Assembly: GCA_034336665.1 (NCBI GenBank)
Contig: JAPFBE010000003.1
Coordinates: forward strand, 16,780,360-16,844,359
DNA from: Luscinia megarhynchos
Taxonomy: Eukaryota; Chordata; Aves; Passeriformes; Turdidae
Direction of reading: 5' to 3'
DNA: 64,000 bases
The position numbers were made by a program, and so were the translations under genes. Shown one piece after another: positions 34,976 through 48,625 of the stretch (positions are counted from its first letter, which is position 1; each line of letters opens with the position of its first letter). A model generated the notes under the pieces. The model ran no database searches. It saw only the letters and a program-made list of their open reading frames with translations, and was not told the DNA's origin.

Positions 34976-35065
34976 GCAAGTCCAGGAGGGCACCTTTCCT
35001 AGCTGCCTCACTGACTAATTGGGAAAAGAAATTAGAGTAAACAACCTTTAGGAATTCCCTGCTTA
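34976..35065 (-). mobile_element. Possible CR1 fragment (5' ORF2 side), minus strand
   Basis: The plus strand here resembles the antisense of a more 5' part of CR1 ORF2. The segment around 34979-35012 (a GGAGGGCACCTTTCC core and a following CTCACTGACTAATTG) aligns to the consensus with several mismatches, and AGGAATTCC near 35051 fits the continuation. It is old and short. It would not overlap the region kept in the copy at 1805-3060. Confidence 0.5.
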
Positions 35066-38000
35066 CTTGTCCCCACAATGACAGTAAGGTATGCCCAGCT
35101 GAGGTGTGGGATGAAATGCCCTATAAGGATTAGGGTTATAAATTAAGAGATTTTTCCTAAAGTCTGTAGAATAATTAACTCATCAGTTAGTTAACTGGTT
35201 GGGTGATTGATAGAGAACATCAAAACCAACAACTTCTTTCTTTTGCCTCTATCTTGTTTAAACCATAGCCTCTCAAATGAAACATCCCTAAAGGGATCCT
35301 AAAAGTGAACTAAAGTAAAACCTTTACCTTAAGTAGAGTCATAATACTTCACCTTGCCAGTCTTGCTGCTCCCTCCTGATCTTCCTGTAATAATTATATA
35401 ATTTGGACAATAGGTATCATCAGAACTGGATTTGTAATGTCTCTTTGCATTGCTTTAGCCCACTGAAGTTGTGTGGGGTATTTTGTCTTGAGGCTCAGTT
35501 TCAATTTGGATTCACTCTATCCATACCTTCTGTGTTCTACAGCCAATATTTGATATCTGAAATTGGTCACTCCCTGCTTATTTAGGATATGCACTAGCAT
35601 CTGGTGCACATCAATATTTGCCAATCCTTTCACTGTAGTTTCTAGTTAGCAGAAATTTTCTGTCGTCTCAGATTTGATGTTGACACAGCTCTTGTGGTGT
35701 TGTAGAAAATGGGGTGCCTTTTCCTCTTAGGAGAGAGAGCACTGCTCCCTTACCCCCTGCAGGCTGGCAGTCACATTGCAAATGAAAATATGTTTCCTGA
35801 TGATTTGGATCTGCTGGGGTGAACGATTTTTCTCACAGTGTTGTACTTTTTCTGCTTCCCCATACTTGTTATCAGTCTGTAGAAGACCAATGTGAAAAAT
35901 GCCCTTCTGTATTGTGTTTGAAGGCCATGCAGTTCCCTGTAAATGAAAGGAAAAAAAAAAAAGAAAAAGCATTTAAGCTCTGCAAACTTTCAGTTTCTGC
36001 AAAGAAAAGCAAAGAAATTTAATCCAGAGGAGACTAGATTGTAAAGCTTATGTATATTGGGCAAAATCCTTCTGTCTGTTTAGAGGATAAGAAAGACTCT
36101 GACTGGAAGGAAAGGCTGGAATGAAAGAGCTTGTATAAACAGCAGTTCAAACCCTTAGCACAGAGCCAGGAGCAGGGTGGTATCACAATGGGAAGGATGC
36201 TGCCACCTCCAGCTGTGGGAGGCAGGGCTCTGGGTGAAATCCTCTCCTGGCCTGCAGGCAGCAGCAGCTTGATGGAAGGGGGAGCTGCAGGTCTGCATCT
36301 GAGCCTTGTGCCTGGGCTTGAGACCTGCCGAGCTCTGCTTCTCTTGCCAGTCACTGCACATTTTGCAAGCTGTTCACACAGATTGCTGCCATTCCAGAGG
36401 GAGCCTGTAAAATCTGTCCCAAGAGAAATGCTGGGAATTTGCACCGTGCTCTTTTTTGTCTAGTTAAAAGTTGAAATTGTGGATTTTCCTTATGAAGAAA
36501 AATAATCTATAGCATTTCACTGAAGCTTTTTAACCTTTGTATAATAAAAGTTATGCATTATTATGAGAAAATAAAACAGAAAAGGGCAAAACAAATTTTC
36601 TTTCAAATTAATGTGTTTCCACTGGATATCTTTGTCCCTTCAGATCTTCTTCAAGAAAAATCATTCTGTGAGAAAAATAACAACTTCATTAATGTTAAAG
36701 GCAGCAGAAAGTTGAATTGCATTCCTTAAGTCTTAGGAAATCAAAATTTCTTGCCTTTCCTCTAGCTTAGCATAGCTAAAGAATTCTGACAAGGTTTTGT
36801 GTTAACATCATGTAAATTACAAGGCTGTGTTTTCTTTCCCTCTGCCACTCTCATACATTTGAAAGTGCTTGGAATTTGGGTCTTAATGACTATTTCATAG
36901 AAGGAAACTGAAAACAGAAAAGGAGCGTAGCTTTATGTAAGAATAAGGAGAAAAAATTGTCGACAAGTTTCTTTATTATTGCTCTCCAAAAACCAAGATG
37001 AGAATCCTCACTCCATTTGCAAGTGTTCATGATAATTATGTTTCAATCCTTATGTCTGCAAACCAGTAAAAGCAGGAAAATGTCTTTGTCATGTAAAAAC
37101 TTGAGCCTGGAGAAAACATTAAAAGGGAGCCTCCCTGCCTATTGAGCTGTGGCTCCTTTTTTATAGTTCCATCCCTAGTTGGTAGATTAAAGAAAGAGAG
37201 CTGGGAAATAATATCTGCTTCCTGTTGATCTGCTGTTGCTCATTAGGATGGTGCAAGTGTGTGGCAATCCAATCTTCAGCTGAATTGTTGCTGTGCAAGT
37301 ATTCTGTTATTTGATCTCTGCAGATTAAAAGATTTCTTGCACTGAGAAATGTATTCAATTAGCTGTTACTTAGGGTAAATTTCAGGCCTTATGGAGCCTG
37401 GATGAGAGGTAAAGTGGACAATGAAGGGCAAGTTTGCCAAATAATGAAAATGTCAGCACTGTTTGAAAGTTTAGATAGCCTCAGCAGTAAATTAATTGAC
37501 AGCAGTCTACTGAAAAGATGGCAGAGGTTTTTATCTTAGCAGCATAAAACAAAGATAAATTTGAGTACTCAAAATGTCACTGGCAGTGTTCTCAGATCCC
37601 TACAGCACTTCTGACAGGCTGCTGGTAGCACAGCCAGCAGGGATGCCCTGTCAGGGAGGAGCTCCTGGTTTACAAAGGCAGTGGCACACTGCTCCCTCAC
37701 AGGCAGCATCCTCCAGGCCTATAGCCTAATGCCCTAGAGTTGTAATGATTGGTTAAAAGGTCTCACAGTCAGGATGAAAGTTGTTCAGATAAGTGCATTT
37801 TTTCTAAATACCTGCACTCAGAAGTATTTTTGGAGTGTGATCAGAAACTTCATGAGCACTCATCTCATTAGTGCAGACAATGGATTTAATGAGTCATCTT
37901 TCTTCTGCTTGCTGGAAAAGGGAGAGTCTGGACATATGTAAATTTGTTTTCAGTCAGAAAAGAGGCTGTAAATCCAAGCAGTCAGAGGTGTACTGCTCAA

Positions 38001-38260
38001 TAGGGGTTGAACAGAGGTACCAAATTCCTTTTCTTAGTACGTGGGATTATTGCAATGATTCATACAGTTTTGTAACAAGATAATCACAGCATGCATGGGG
38101 AATCTGCAGATTGAGGCTTGCTGGAACTTCAGCAATTTCTTAAAATCCACTGGCTACTGCCAGGAGCTCTGCAAATTTAGAAGATGAGGCTGGCTCAGAC
38201 ACCCACAGGTGGCCCATGTCTGTCTAAGGAGAGAAAAAAACTGCTCTTGGACAAACACCA
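35066..38260. other. Unassigned non-coding DNA
   Basis: No gene or repeat was recognised apart from an A run at 35951-35962. The minus-strand 136-codon frame at 36034-36444 and the plus-strand 110-codon frame at 36131-36463 oppose each other, which is typical of chance frames in a locally GC-richer patch. Confidence 0.5.
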
Positions 38261-38950
38261 GTGCTCTGGAGTGATTCAGATACCTGGTGCAGCCCTATCC
38301 TAATCCATTTATACAAACAGAGTTGGGTTTCACCAGAGCTTTTCTCTCATGCTTGTCTCAAGAGATGCCCTGGGCTGCAGGGTCTGGGAGGCTTGGATGC
38401 TCTGTCTTGTGGGCACAAGGACATGGGAATCACACTTTTGATCAGAGGAAGCTGCAGGAGAGCTGCTGGGAGCCATATTCTCTCACCTAGGCACATCCTG
38501 TACAGAAAACAGCAGACCCTCACTCTGGAAGATGTAAGATCTTTTCTTCCCTGTGGCAAGGACAAGGTTTTAAACTTTAACATCATCTTGCACTCCATTT
38601 CTCTTTGTAAACCACAGCTGCTGTCACTGAAGTTTCCATATTTCCACATAACTAAAAACTATTGTTTCAGAACAAAAAAATTCCAAAACCATCATTTATG
38701 TCTTTCTCACTGTGTTTCTCATGCTTTGGTAGGAAAGGAGCTCTCTCCTTCCTGGATGGCAGAGTCTGGAGAGCTATCTCAGGGCAGAGCCTGGGAGGAT
38801 GCTCAGACTGTGGGCACCCGCCCTGACAGAGCCACAGGTGTGGGCAGCAGCAAACTGGCAGTGCCTTGCTTTGGGGAGAGGCTTGTGTTCCTAATTCCCC
38901 AAGAATCTGGAGGGACACCATCACCCAGAAACACAGCCTGCAGCTTTTAA
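38261..38950 (+). other. 229-codon open frame of doubtful status
   Basis: This is the longest open frame in the window outside simple repeats. The predicted product is rich in Ser, Cys, His and Leu, has no signal peptide, membrane segment or domain I know, and contains no repeats. Two minus-strand frames (38347-38649 and 38667-38975) run across it. The local base composition is GC-richer than average, which favours chance frames. I see no splice-site framing or polyadenylation signal that would make it an exon. I think it is chance, but its length is high enough to merit a check. Confidence 0.12.
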
Positions 38951-41025
38951 GGAAGTAGAAACCACGGCCACACAATGAGCTGCTCGTGGTCTTCTGCTCC
39001 CAAAGGTGTCTGCATGCCCTTCCTGTGGGTCCTGCCTTGGGAATTGTTGTGAAATGTGAGCTGAACTACTTATTAATTTGCATCAGAAGAAAGTAAAGTC
39101 CTACAACTGCTTGGTGATTAAAACTACTGCTTGAATGTAATGGAGGATTTAGGAAATTTCTAATTTTCAAGGTAAGTGCATCTATATATCTGTCTCCCTT
39201 GATTCTCTAGAGCTTACGTTTAAAGACATTTTTGTATTTTAGAGAAAATATTGTTATTATCTGTGTGCTGTGTAGCCCTCAGAAATATGGTTCACAATCA
39301 ACCATTGGATTTTCTAATGGAAAACTCAAATGATTAATTTGTCTTTGATATAATATCTATAGTATTTCTTATTGATTTTTCTATATGCCCTGAAGTATAA
39401 ATATTAGTTTCTAAAGTGTATGGTTATCACAAATACAGATGTCTTCCTCTTTTCACTCCCACTTGTTTCACCAGCAATGATATTTTCTTCCATGCTTTTT
39501 TCAGAAATGTGTATTTTTCTCAAGCTGTAAGAAAAATATTTCTTATCCTGGGTAACCTCTTCTTGTATGTTTCTCAAATCCCTCCTATAATCAAATTGTT
39601 CTTGTGCCTCAGAGAAAAGAAAGGACACTGATTTTATATTACTATATTTCTAGTTTTGCAGACATTGCTGTTTCTTGATGCCTGTATTGCTGTGTATTCC
39701 CATTTCCTATTCCCTCCTATTCTTTCTTTGGCTTACTTGGTGTTCAGGGACAAAACTAACTTTCCTTCTTTCTCTATTTCTCTTTCTTTCTTTCTAAATT
39801 TTCTGTCTCATAGCCAAGTTAGCAAATGACAAAACTTTTAACATTCTCTCCTGCTACTGACTACCATCCCATTGACCCTGGCACTGTCATTCAGCTTCTC
39901 AGCTCACAGGCATAATTCACTCTTTTGTTGCAGTTTCAAAATATGTCTTTCTCTTGCTAGCTCCATTTTTTTGGAGGACTTTCTTCATCCACCTATTTTT
40001 ATTCTGTGATTGTCTAAATGTCCTCCCAGAACACTCTTATTCATGTCTTGTCTTTTCCTTTTTGTACAGGTTCAATATATTATTTTCACCTGTGACCTCC
40101 ACACATTGACTATTATTATTTTTAATGGAATTGATGTGTCCATTTCTACCATCTGTGTGGCTCTTGGATCTGAGTGCTTCAGTGTTGGTTGCTACTACTC
40201 CAGCTAAAAAAATTGCCAAAGTTGTGGTTCAGATAACAGATAATAGACTTTTCTTTTCTCAGAGCACACACATGTAGGAACTACTGTGCAATGCTAGTGG
40301 AGTGTGGGATTTTCTTGACATTTTTCTGTTAGTAAATCATCCAACAAAACAAGATCCTCTCATAAAAAGAGCTGCTCTAGTATAACATTAGGCTCCACAT
40401 AAAGCATTAAAGAGAAATGTGGTCTTCATCAAGGGAAGAATTTGTGATACTTAATATATATCTTGGTAAATCATGTTAACTATGCCCATCTGTAATTAAG
40501 AAAAAAAAAAAAAAAGAAAAAAGAAAAGTGACATTTAGGCTCATGGACATTGCTGAGATGACATTTCTGGAAAAGGAGTCACCCACCAAAGAGAGGAGCA
40601 GCCAAAGCTGGAAAGTGAGCAGCCCTGACACTGCACATAGAGCAGAGAAATGAGGGGGAAACACCTCCAGAGCACCAGCCACGGTCAGACCAGCTGTGCT
40701 GCAATGTCAGCAGGGAAATCAGGACTGACTGGGAGTTATCAGAACCCCAGAAGAGTTCACAGTGTCACAGCACTGTCCTCACCTGCACTTCCAGCCATGC
40801 CCCAGGGCCACCCCAGCTTCTTTGGGAGTGCCATGAAGCTCCAGGGAAAAGAAAAACACCAGGGCTGGATCAGCAGCAGGGCAGGACAGGACAGGACAGG
40901 CATGGCTTGGGGAAGGAGGGGAACTCTGGAGAGGAGGTGCTGGGGAGAATATGGGGCATTTAATCTCTGCTCCCACTTCCTGGTGAGTGGTGCACGTGCT
41001 TGATCTCCTCAGGCATTTATATTTC
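38951..41025. other. Unassigned non-coding DNA
   Basis: No gene or mobile element was recognised. A pyrimidine-rich stretch with (TTTC) units lies at about 39756-39797. A 15-A run lies at 40501-40515 and continues as A-rich purines to about 40528. A four-copy CAGGA tandem lies at about 40882-40900. A 117-codon frame at 40650-41003 shows no domain. Confidence 0.5.
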
Positions 41026-41515
41026 TGTGGGGAGATAGGTTGTAAGGATAGTGCAGAAGGCAATCTCTCCCAATGAATTACAGCTGTACTGATCACTGAG
41101 GAGTGGAAATATCTGTGCCTGCCCAATGAGTCTGGGTGTTATAAAAGAGTGGGGCAGCTGGCAATTAGTTGCAGTCCTAGATTCTGCTGCAGTTTGGGAT
41201 GGAGGCTGCTGGCTGTGCTGTGAGCAGGGAAGGGACATGTGGCTGTGCAAAATAAGGTAAAGAAGATGCTGTGTGAGGGACAGACAGGGGTTAGGTGGTC
41301 AGGTAAGGGACAGGTTGGGGTTTAGCCAGTTCATGGAGAAGGAATAAGGAAACTCACAGAGAGAAGGAGTCAGAGCTGTGTGGAGTCAGAGTTGTCAGAA
41401 TGAGAGCATGAAAAGCTTTCTAATAAAGGACTGGTGGTGATGCCAGTCCAGTCTGTCTAAGTATAACTTCTACATATCTCTGTCTCAGTCCAATATACCA
41501 CATAAACAACAGTCT
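41026..41515 (+). mobile_element. Probable ERV LTR, plus strand, edges uncertain
   Basis: The segment shows CCAAT motifs at 41070-41074 and 41123-41127, a strong TATAAAAG at 41140-41147 and an AATAAA at 41422-41427. This is the promoter-to-polyadenylation layout of an LTR with a long R region (roughly 280 bp). A TG start (TGTGGGGAG) lies at 41026 and CA-ending candidates lie near 41502-41512, but I found no matching target duplication. The text fits an avian LTR family only loosely from memory. A host-gene promoter is a possible alternative, but there is no CpG island and no coding exon downstream. Confidence 0.45.
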
Positions 41516-44500
41516 CAGTGATTGTTGAAAGCACTGACCACTGCCCCCACACAGGGCTCACTGCATGGCCCTGCCTGCTGCCCTTGCTGCTATCCCCCAG
41601 AGAGCTCGGAAAAGGAGGATAAGGAATGGCAGGCTACCACAGCAGAGCACTGGGTTTGATCATAGATGAGCTCAGGATGCAGGGAGGGACTACATCTCTG
41701 GGCAGAAATGGTCCTGGAGATCTGCAGCTGAGCTCCAGTTCACTGGTGCAACCTGCCACCCTCATATCATGGCTGTTTACTGCCATAGCATGCCAAAAAA
41801 AAGTAAAATGAGGGGAAAAAAAATCCCCAAACCTCACTGTTAAAAGACTAATGCATTTATCCAAAAAGAAAAATTAATTTGAAGGGGCTTGGATAAGCTC
41901 ATGGATAAAAGAGCTATTACATACAGTGATGAGTATGCAGCCTCAAGAACCTCCTTAAAATGTTGGTTTATAGAGGCTAGTAGGAATTCTAAAGGGTAGA
42001 AGACTGTTTTTTTACATCCTATTCTCAAGAATCTTTTAGAAAGCTGCTGTTAGATGAAAAGATCCTTGCTCTGGGTCTGGATGTGTTTACATTCTTAAGA
42101 GCCCTCTGTGGTACATCACCTGTAGCACAGTGATGTACCTCAAATCCCAAATTTATAACTCCCTTGAGCCACAAATCTGGAGCAGGGGATGCCTAGGAAG
42201 TTCCCCATGGGTGATTTATGGAGACCTCACCCACATACAGAATTCTCCAGGGTTAGAAGTGACAGGGTGACAGCTCTGTGCAGATGTTGCTGGCAGCAGT
42301 GGGGAGGCAATGCAGAGCCTCTTGAGAGATAATTCCCAAAGAGGAGAAAGGCAGGGCATGTTTGGAAGCCTCCCCAGCAGATAGAGCTGACATGAAGCAG
42401 TCAGCCACAGCTGACCTCTCCCAGAGGCAGGATGCTATTTCTGGAGAGCAGGAGCTGCAGTTTGGGTCACAGCATGCTGCAGCTGTGAGATGAGTGGCAC
42501 TGCTGGGCTGTGGGCAAACACAGCTCCCTGGAGAGGCACAGAGGGCATCCACAAGCCAGCAGTTGATGGTACAGCATGGGAAGGGAAGGGCTGTGCAAGT
42601 GTAGATATCCTGCTATTTTTTTTTTTCCTGTTCAGAGCCTGCCTTCCCCAGAAAGCTGCAGCACTTTTTCAGAAATGAGCATTTAGGGGATTTCGTAGCT
42701 TTGTAAAAGACTTGGATAATTCCCACGGGTGCCAAAAGAAAATGTTGGCAGCTGAGTTCCTTCTGAAACCAGTCCTAAGTTCCTTACCCAGCAAAGCTGC
42801 CTCTTGAGGGATGCACAGACACCCATGCCAGGAACTTTGTCAAGGCAGACATAATTTGTGGAGTAACAATTCATAAAACCTGTTCATAATGGGCTCAAAG
42901 CTGGTTATATTTCCCAGCCTACCTGCCAGTTGCCTGTTGTGGGGGTGGGATACACTGTTCAAAATGGCTAATGAGAACAGCTTGCTGATTTTTCTCATCT
43001 GGCATGTTTCACTACAGGACAAAGCAAGAGTGAACTGAAACACCATCCCCTGCATCATTAGGAAAGGTGTAGTCAGGAAATACTTTCATAATTCATTCTA
43101 AATTACAGGGAAGCCACTTTAATGTTCAGAAAAGGCAGCATAATAGAATCAGTTAATGATTACCTCACCTGCCTTACAGTTGCTTAGTAATATGCTTTTT
43201 TCCTGCTCTATAAACTACATTTTAAACTTGAATTTTTCTTACTTCTTATAGTGAGGCAACAAGGATGTGTTTTTACTCTGTACATCTCAGTTTCATGTCT
43301 CCCTTACTCTGAACATTTTGCTGTATTTGGTGTGGAGCTATACCAGAGTGGACTGGAATACACTAAAAAGTGATAAAGAGATGTCACTGCATTATATATG
43401 ACATCACATAAACTACTCATCGGTCATACAGGGTTCAGCTTTATTGTCAGTGCTCAGTCCTGAGTCAGAGGTGGAGAAAATCTCCCCCCAGCTCTGAGAA
43501 GTGAGGAGGTATCACTTGCTGAAGTGGCACCATCACCTTGCCCACTGTGTTCCCCCTGGACTGGGTGCCTCTCATCATTTGCATCCCTCCTCAGCTCAGA
43601 GCCATGGCAGTCACTCTACTCCAGCTGTCTTTGGCCAGTCTAGAGCTGTACTGATGTGTTTAAGGGTTTACATGTGGCCCAGATTCCTCTGTGCCTCCCT
43701 GCAGCCACTATCAGGCAAAGTGAAAAGTGCTCAGGAAGCAACTGGGTGCATGGAGTAAGTTTGCATTCATGCTGTAGGATCTCTTATCCACAGCCTACTG
43801 TCTGACTTCTCAGTCAGAAGGTGTAGGGGTTTTTTATGAAAGTAATAAAACATTTTCTTCTATGAATTTGTCTAATTGTTTTTACACATTGTTTCTATAC
43901 TTTTATGCAGCAATGAGCTCACAAATTTAATTATATTGTATAATTTGACCTTGTGACAGTTTCAAATCTGTTATGTGATGCTTTCATTGGAGGGCTCTCT
44001 GGTCTCAATCATTCCTTTATCAGCCATTTTTCCCATTCCTTTTTTAATTGCTCTCTGCTTTATATACCTGCTTGAAGGATATTGGTCTCTTTCCATATGG
44101 TCTTGTTTTCTTTCCAGAGTGATCAAACTTGCTGCTCCTCTCTGCATATTTCCTCATTCTTCAAAGACCTTTTTGAGATATTATGGCCTTCATGAGCAAT
44201 GATAAAGAAGAATATGATGCCAGCTATGTGACATGATTTGGTTCTTCAGAAGAGCTACACAGCCACTGATCACAGGGAACAGATTTCTATGAAATGTGAC
44301 AAAGAGCAGAGGACAAAGACTTCATGGCACCAGCTGAAACAGCAGTCACATCTGTCAGTGAAGTTTTGTCAGGCACACTCCCTTGTTTCTGGTCCTTCCC
44401 TTATTACTCCCATGCTGTCTCCAGATGACAAAGGGCATGAAACTATCTCTGAAGCAGTGCATGCATGTAGTCTTTAAGAAAAATTGATGACAATTTGATT

Positions 44501-47500
44501 CCCTGTCTGAACATTAATTCTTTCTTGAGGACAATCAAAAGAACAGGAATTGCCTTGCTGAGGGCACTGAGCAGTGTCTCCAGGAGATCTGGCCAGCACT
44601 GCACTTGGCAGCCTGGATGATGCTCAGTCCATCAGCAACTCCTGAATGGGCTCTGAGTGGGACAGAAACAACTCCAGTGGGAAAGCACCTCCTGTTCTCA
44701 CTGCCTCCCACAAGAGCTACCCTTTTACCAGAGCTAATCTGTCAATCTCTTTGGAAGGCTGATCAGAGAGGTCAGAATGTGGACAGGTGGGAATGATGGG
44801 GAAGACTGCCATGGTAATGATGGGAGCAGTGTCCAGTGGCATCTGAGCTGCTGTGGAGGATTCGGTCCTGCAGACTGATGTGCCAGCAAGGGCTGAGCAG
44901 CACCCAGAGGTGCAAAGCATTGCCCAGGGCAGAACTGCTTGCACAGTGTCATCACAGTGTGAGCAGCTTTGGGGCAGGGCTTACCAGCTCCCCACTGCAT
45001 GCAGGAGATGGAACACAGGCACAAGATGAGACAGGTTTAGAAGCAGCAAATTGTCTCAATACTTTTTGGGCCATTACCACTGCTTCTGGGAGCTAACTGA
45101 CTTCCCAAGAAGGCTTTAGATGGTTTAATAGATTAAATGAAGAAAAAGAGTGAGGCCATCACCAGCTGTTGTCTGTGGGAACCTGCTTCCCATCACTGGA
45201 CATCTGCTCTGCACCTCGAGCCCTGCTGCTGGAGAAGGTGGGTGCTCCACGTGCAGGGAGGAGTGCACCAAGCAATGGTGGTTTAGAGAATCCTGTCCAG
45301 AGTCTGAATGCTAAATTATACCAGTACCTCAGTGCCATTAAGGGCTGAATGAACTCTCATTACTGAATTGTACATTCTGTTAATATTATTTGACACATAT
45401 GGTCATGGGCAGTTATTTTCTATTGTTATTGTAAAGGCTAAAGGTATCTATCCTCCTCATTGTAATGATAATCTCAGATCAGTGATGGTAATGAAAGAGA
45501 TTTTAATTATGTCAGGCTTTAAGGTAATAACTGTCCTAAAACTCTGTCTGTGCCAGCCTTTTCTAGAGGAAGAAGAAAATAAGAGACTGAGGGCACAGGT
45601 GAAGGTAAAGGAACAGACCCAGAGCACACTTGACTGTGAAGTACCTCCCTCTCCCATCTGCTCTCCAAGCAGAAACAAAGACAACTCATTTTACTCCAGA
45701 AGTGGTGAGTGGAGGGATAAATAAGGGTGAAGGCACAGTGTTGTTGTAAGCTGTGTGCTCAGCAGAGGCAGGAGCCTTCAACAGACACTCAGCTTCTCTG
45801 CTGCTCTGCAGGGCACTGCTCACACACCTTTCCAGCAGGTACAACCTCACTGCAGGGGGTGGGCAAGCTGGGGAAGGGTTCTCTGGTCTCAGAGTGAGAA
45901 GGGGTGGCCAGAGTAGTAGGGCTGATGGGCTGGTCAGAGGGGAGTTATTTGTGAATTAAAATCAACAGATGGAATCAATAATAGATGCATCTTTGGCCTA
46001 CTAATATGTGACCCCTGTCCCTTGCTGGCTGTCTGGCAGCAGATCTGAGAAAAGAGATATCTGCACTCCTGCAAACTGCAGGTTCCCACTCTGCCTGCTG
46101 GATCTGGGACCTCTCCTGTGTGCTTTCCCAGGCATCTGGCTCTGCAGGTCTCACCACAATGCTGCACTGGATTGGTGCTCTGCAAAAGTGACACAGCAAA
46201 TCCCACTAACCCTGCAGCCCTTCCAATGCACTGGCCCACAGAAAAGGCAATGATCCCTCAAGGTACTTTGTTCATTAGGCTGCTAGCTTTTGTAGCTCAA
46301 ATACTTGAAAAAAGAATCAGGTCTGGGAGAAGTCAAACATAAATTTAACATTTCCAAAAGAACTGACTGTATAAAACATCATTCCTGTAGCAACAGTGCC
46401 TTGGGAAGACTAATTTGATAAAATATGGGAAAAATAAGTTTAATGCACCACTTGCTAAATTTCTTATGTGTTCACTTGCTGCAGCTGATCACTCCCATAC
46501 TTGCGAATGATTTATGTGCTGAGATTTATTTTCTTGAAAGAAAAGCTTCTTGCTGTTGTTCTGACCTTTGTGGCCTAGAAACACAAACATCTGCTATGGT
46601 TCTCCTCATTGCAAAGCCTCTTTTCTGCCTGTGCCTCCTCATCCTTCTCCTTGCATCCTTGTCTTTAAACAGCTACTACACTGCTATCTACTTTTTATCC
46701 CTTCCTTTGAGAAAAAATACAAATATTCAAACAAAGCTTTCTGAGAAATGAAAATGGAAGAAAATGAAAATTGTAAAAAATAGGACCTTGTCAGGAGGAG
46801 AAAACAACCTTGCATTGAAAAATAAAATGAAGTTAATAAATGGGGATGTGAAGACTGAAGAGGGACCTTTGGAAATTCGCACATACAGCAGTAACCTGTG
46901 TTAGGCTTTAAGCAAAAATACATCAGTGTGGTGCATATGAAACATCCCACACATGGTACTTCTGATGCAAGCAAAGATTAACTTCTATTTGGATTTTCTT
47001 TTTCTTTGTGGACTCTTTTTCTTTTTCTTAGAAAGTGTAGGACTATGTAAGTAGATACAATAATTTTTTCCTATCCTATTGATTTATCTAAGTTTGTTTT
47101 GCTCCTCCATTCTATTGGGATTATATGAGGGATCTGCCCAGGGTTTTTTTTTGATTGCTCAGTCATACACGACTGCCCTCACAAATTAAATATGGTCATC
47201 ATTTATCTTGTCCATTGAGTCCAAAATAATTATTTTTAGCAGCAACTAGCAAATTACTTTTATTTCCCTCCTTTTCATTTGCCCAGTTTATTCCTTTGAA
47301 TGACTTTTTTTTTGAGAATCTAGGAACCTATTAGATAAGTTTTTGTTTATTAATGTAAAAGTCGATTTCTGAAGGTAAGTCTGAGAAAGCTCTTTCAGTG
47401 GCTCTTCTTTCCTTTGGAGCTGTGTGGTGGTGGCTGCCTATACACAATCCAAGCTGTGTAAGCTGGAAAGAGTGATCTTTGTGCTTAAATGTCTCTCCCA

Positions 47501-48625
47501 GGCCCACAAAGACTGCAATTGATTATGCCAGTGTGTAGATGGAAAACCATGCCTTTCCCCAATGTTTTCCTTGCACAACTACTTAGAAATGAACATCCAC
47601 CCACAGCTGAGCAGGAAAACATCCTGGAAGTGCCCACAGGGCTGATGGAAGATTGTGCCCCAGAAAGGGACCAACCCCCCCTTTCTTCTATTTCTACTGA
47701 GTGAAGGTACAAGCAAAGAAAATTCAACCCTCTGGCAGCAACAAAATGTCCTTGACCAAAAAGGAATGGGGACCACACTGGAATAGCAGAAAGTGCTCCA
47801 GGGCTGATTTAGTGTGTGGTGGTGATCTTGTAGAAAGCCTTGCATCATCATATACTGCCTAGGGAAAATGTACACCATCTAACCACTGAGCAGTTTGTGC
47901 TTTCCTGCCTCAGTCATCCCCCAAACAAATATATTGAGACCAATTAATTATTCTAAGTATGAAAGATTAGCCTTAATACTGTGTAATTTTAACTCCGGAA
48001 TGAATCAGTAAAAGGAATTAAATTATTCCTGCACATAATTGCATGGATTCAATGCAATTGCATAGAAAAGTCAACAGTTTTCACTTAATTCATTGTTCTT
48101 TAAAATGATTGTGTTTCTAATTTTCTAATGATTTTTAACAATCATTAAAATTATTGTTTCTCTAATTCTTTGGAGGGTATGAAAGAGAGAATTACTTGGA
48201 AATGGAGACTACTTGGCAATGTGTTTTTGGAAGACAGTTGCAGGAGCTACTGTAAATCCAACAAATGTTTTCTGTATGGGATGGGAGGGTCTATAGGATG
48301 TTTAAAAGAAAGAGTCCTTAATTCCAGTTCTGTTAAACTTGACTTCAAGTTTGAGCTCTTTGATCTGATTTTTTGCTTTTCTGTTTTCTTCTTTGGGCAT
48401 GAGCCCCAGACAGATGAGCCTGCCCTCGTTGTAAAAGCCCAGTGAACCCAACTTTAGGTGTTATTGCAAAATGTTGAGGTAACAGGCACTGCTGGGAAAG
48501 CAGCTCTGGACTGCTGGTGTCATGATAGCACCTTTGAATCATACTTTGCACGTAAAACTAAATGATTGTGTTGACAAATGGAAAAAAATTTGGGTGCCAA
48601 ATGTGCAATTTTCTCAGGTTCTTAG
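41516..48625. other. Unassigned non-coding DNA with no recognised interspersed repeat
   Basis: I recognise no gene and no CR1, SINE or LTR in these 7.1 kb. T runs occur near 42617-42627 and around 47140. Pyrimidine-rich TTTC/TTCT sequence lies near 46990-47035. 44600-45100 and 45740-46250 are moderately GC-rich, with overlapping frames on both strands and no domains. The AT-rich block at 47980-48170 contains perfect palindromes and is treated under findings. Confidence 0.5.
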
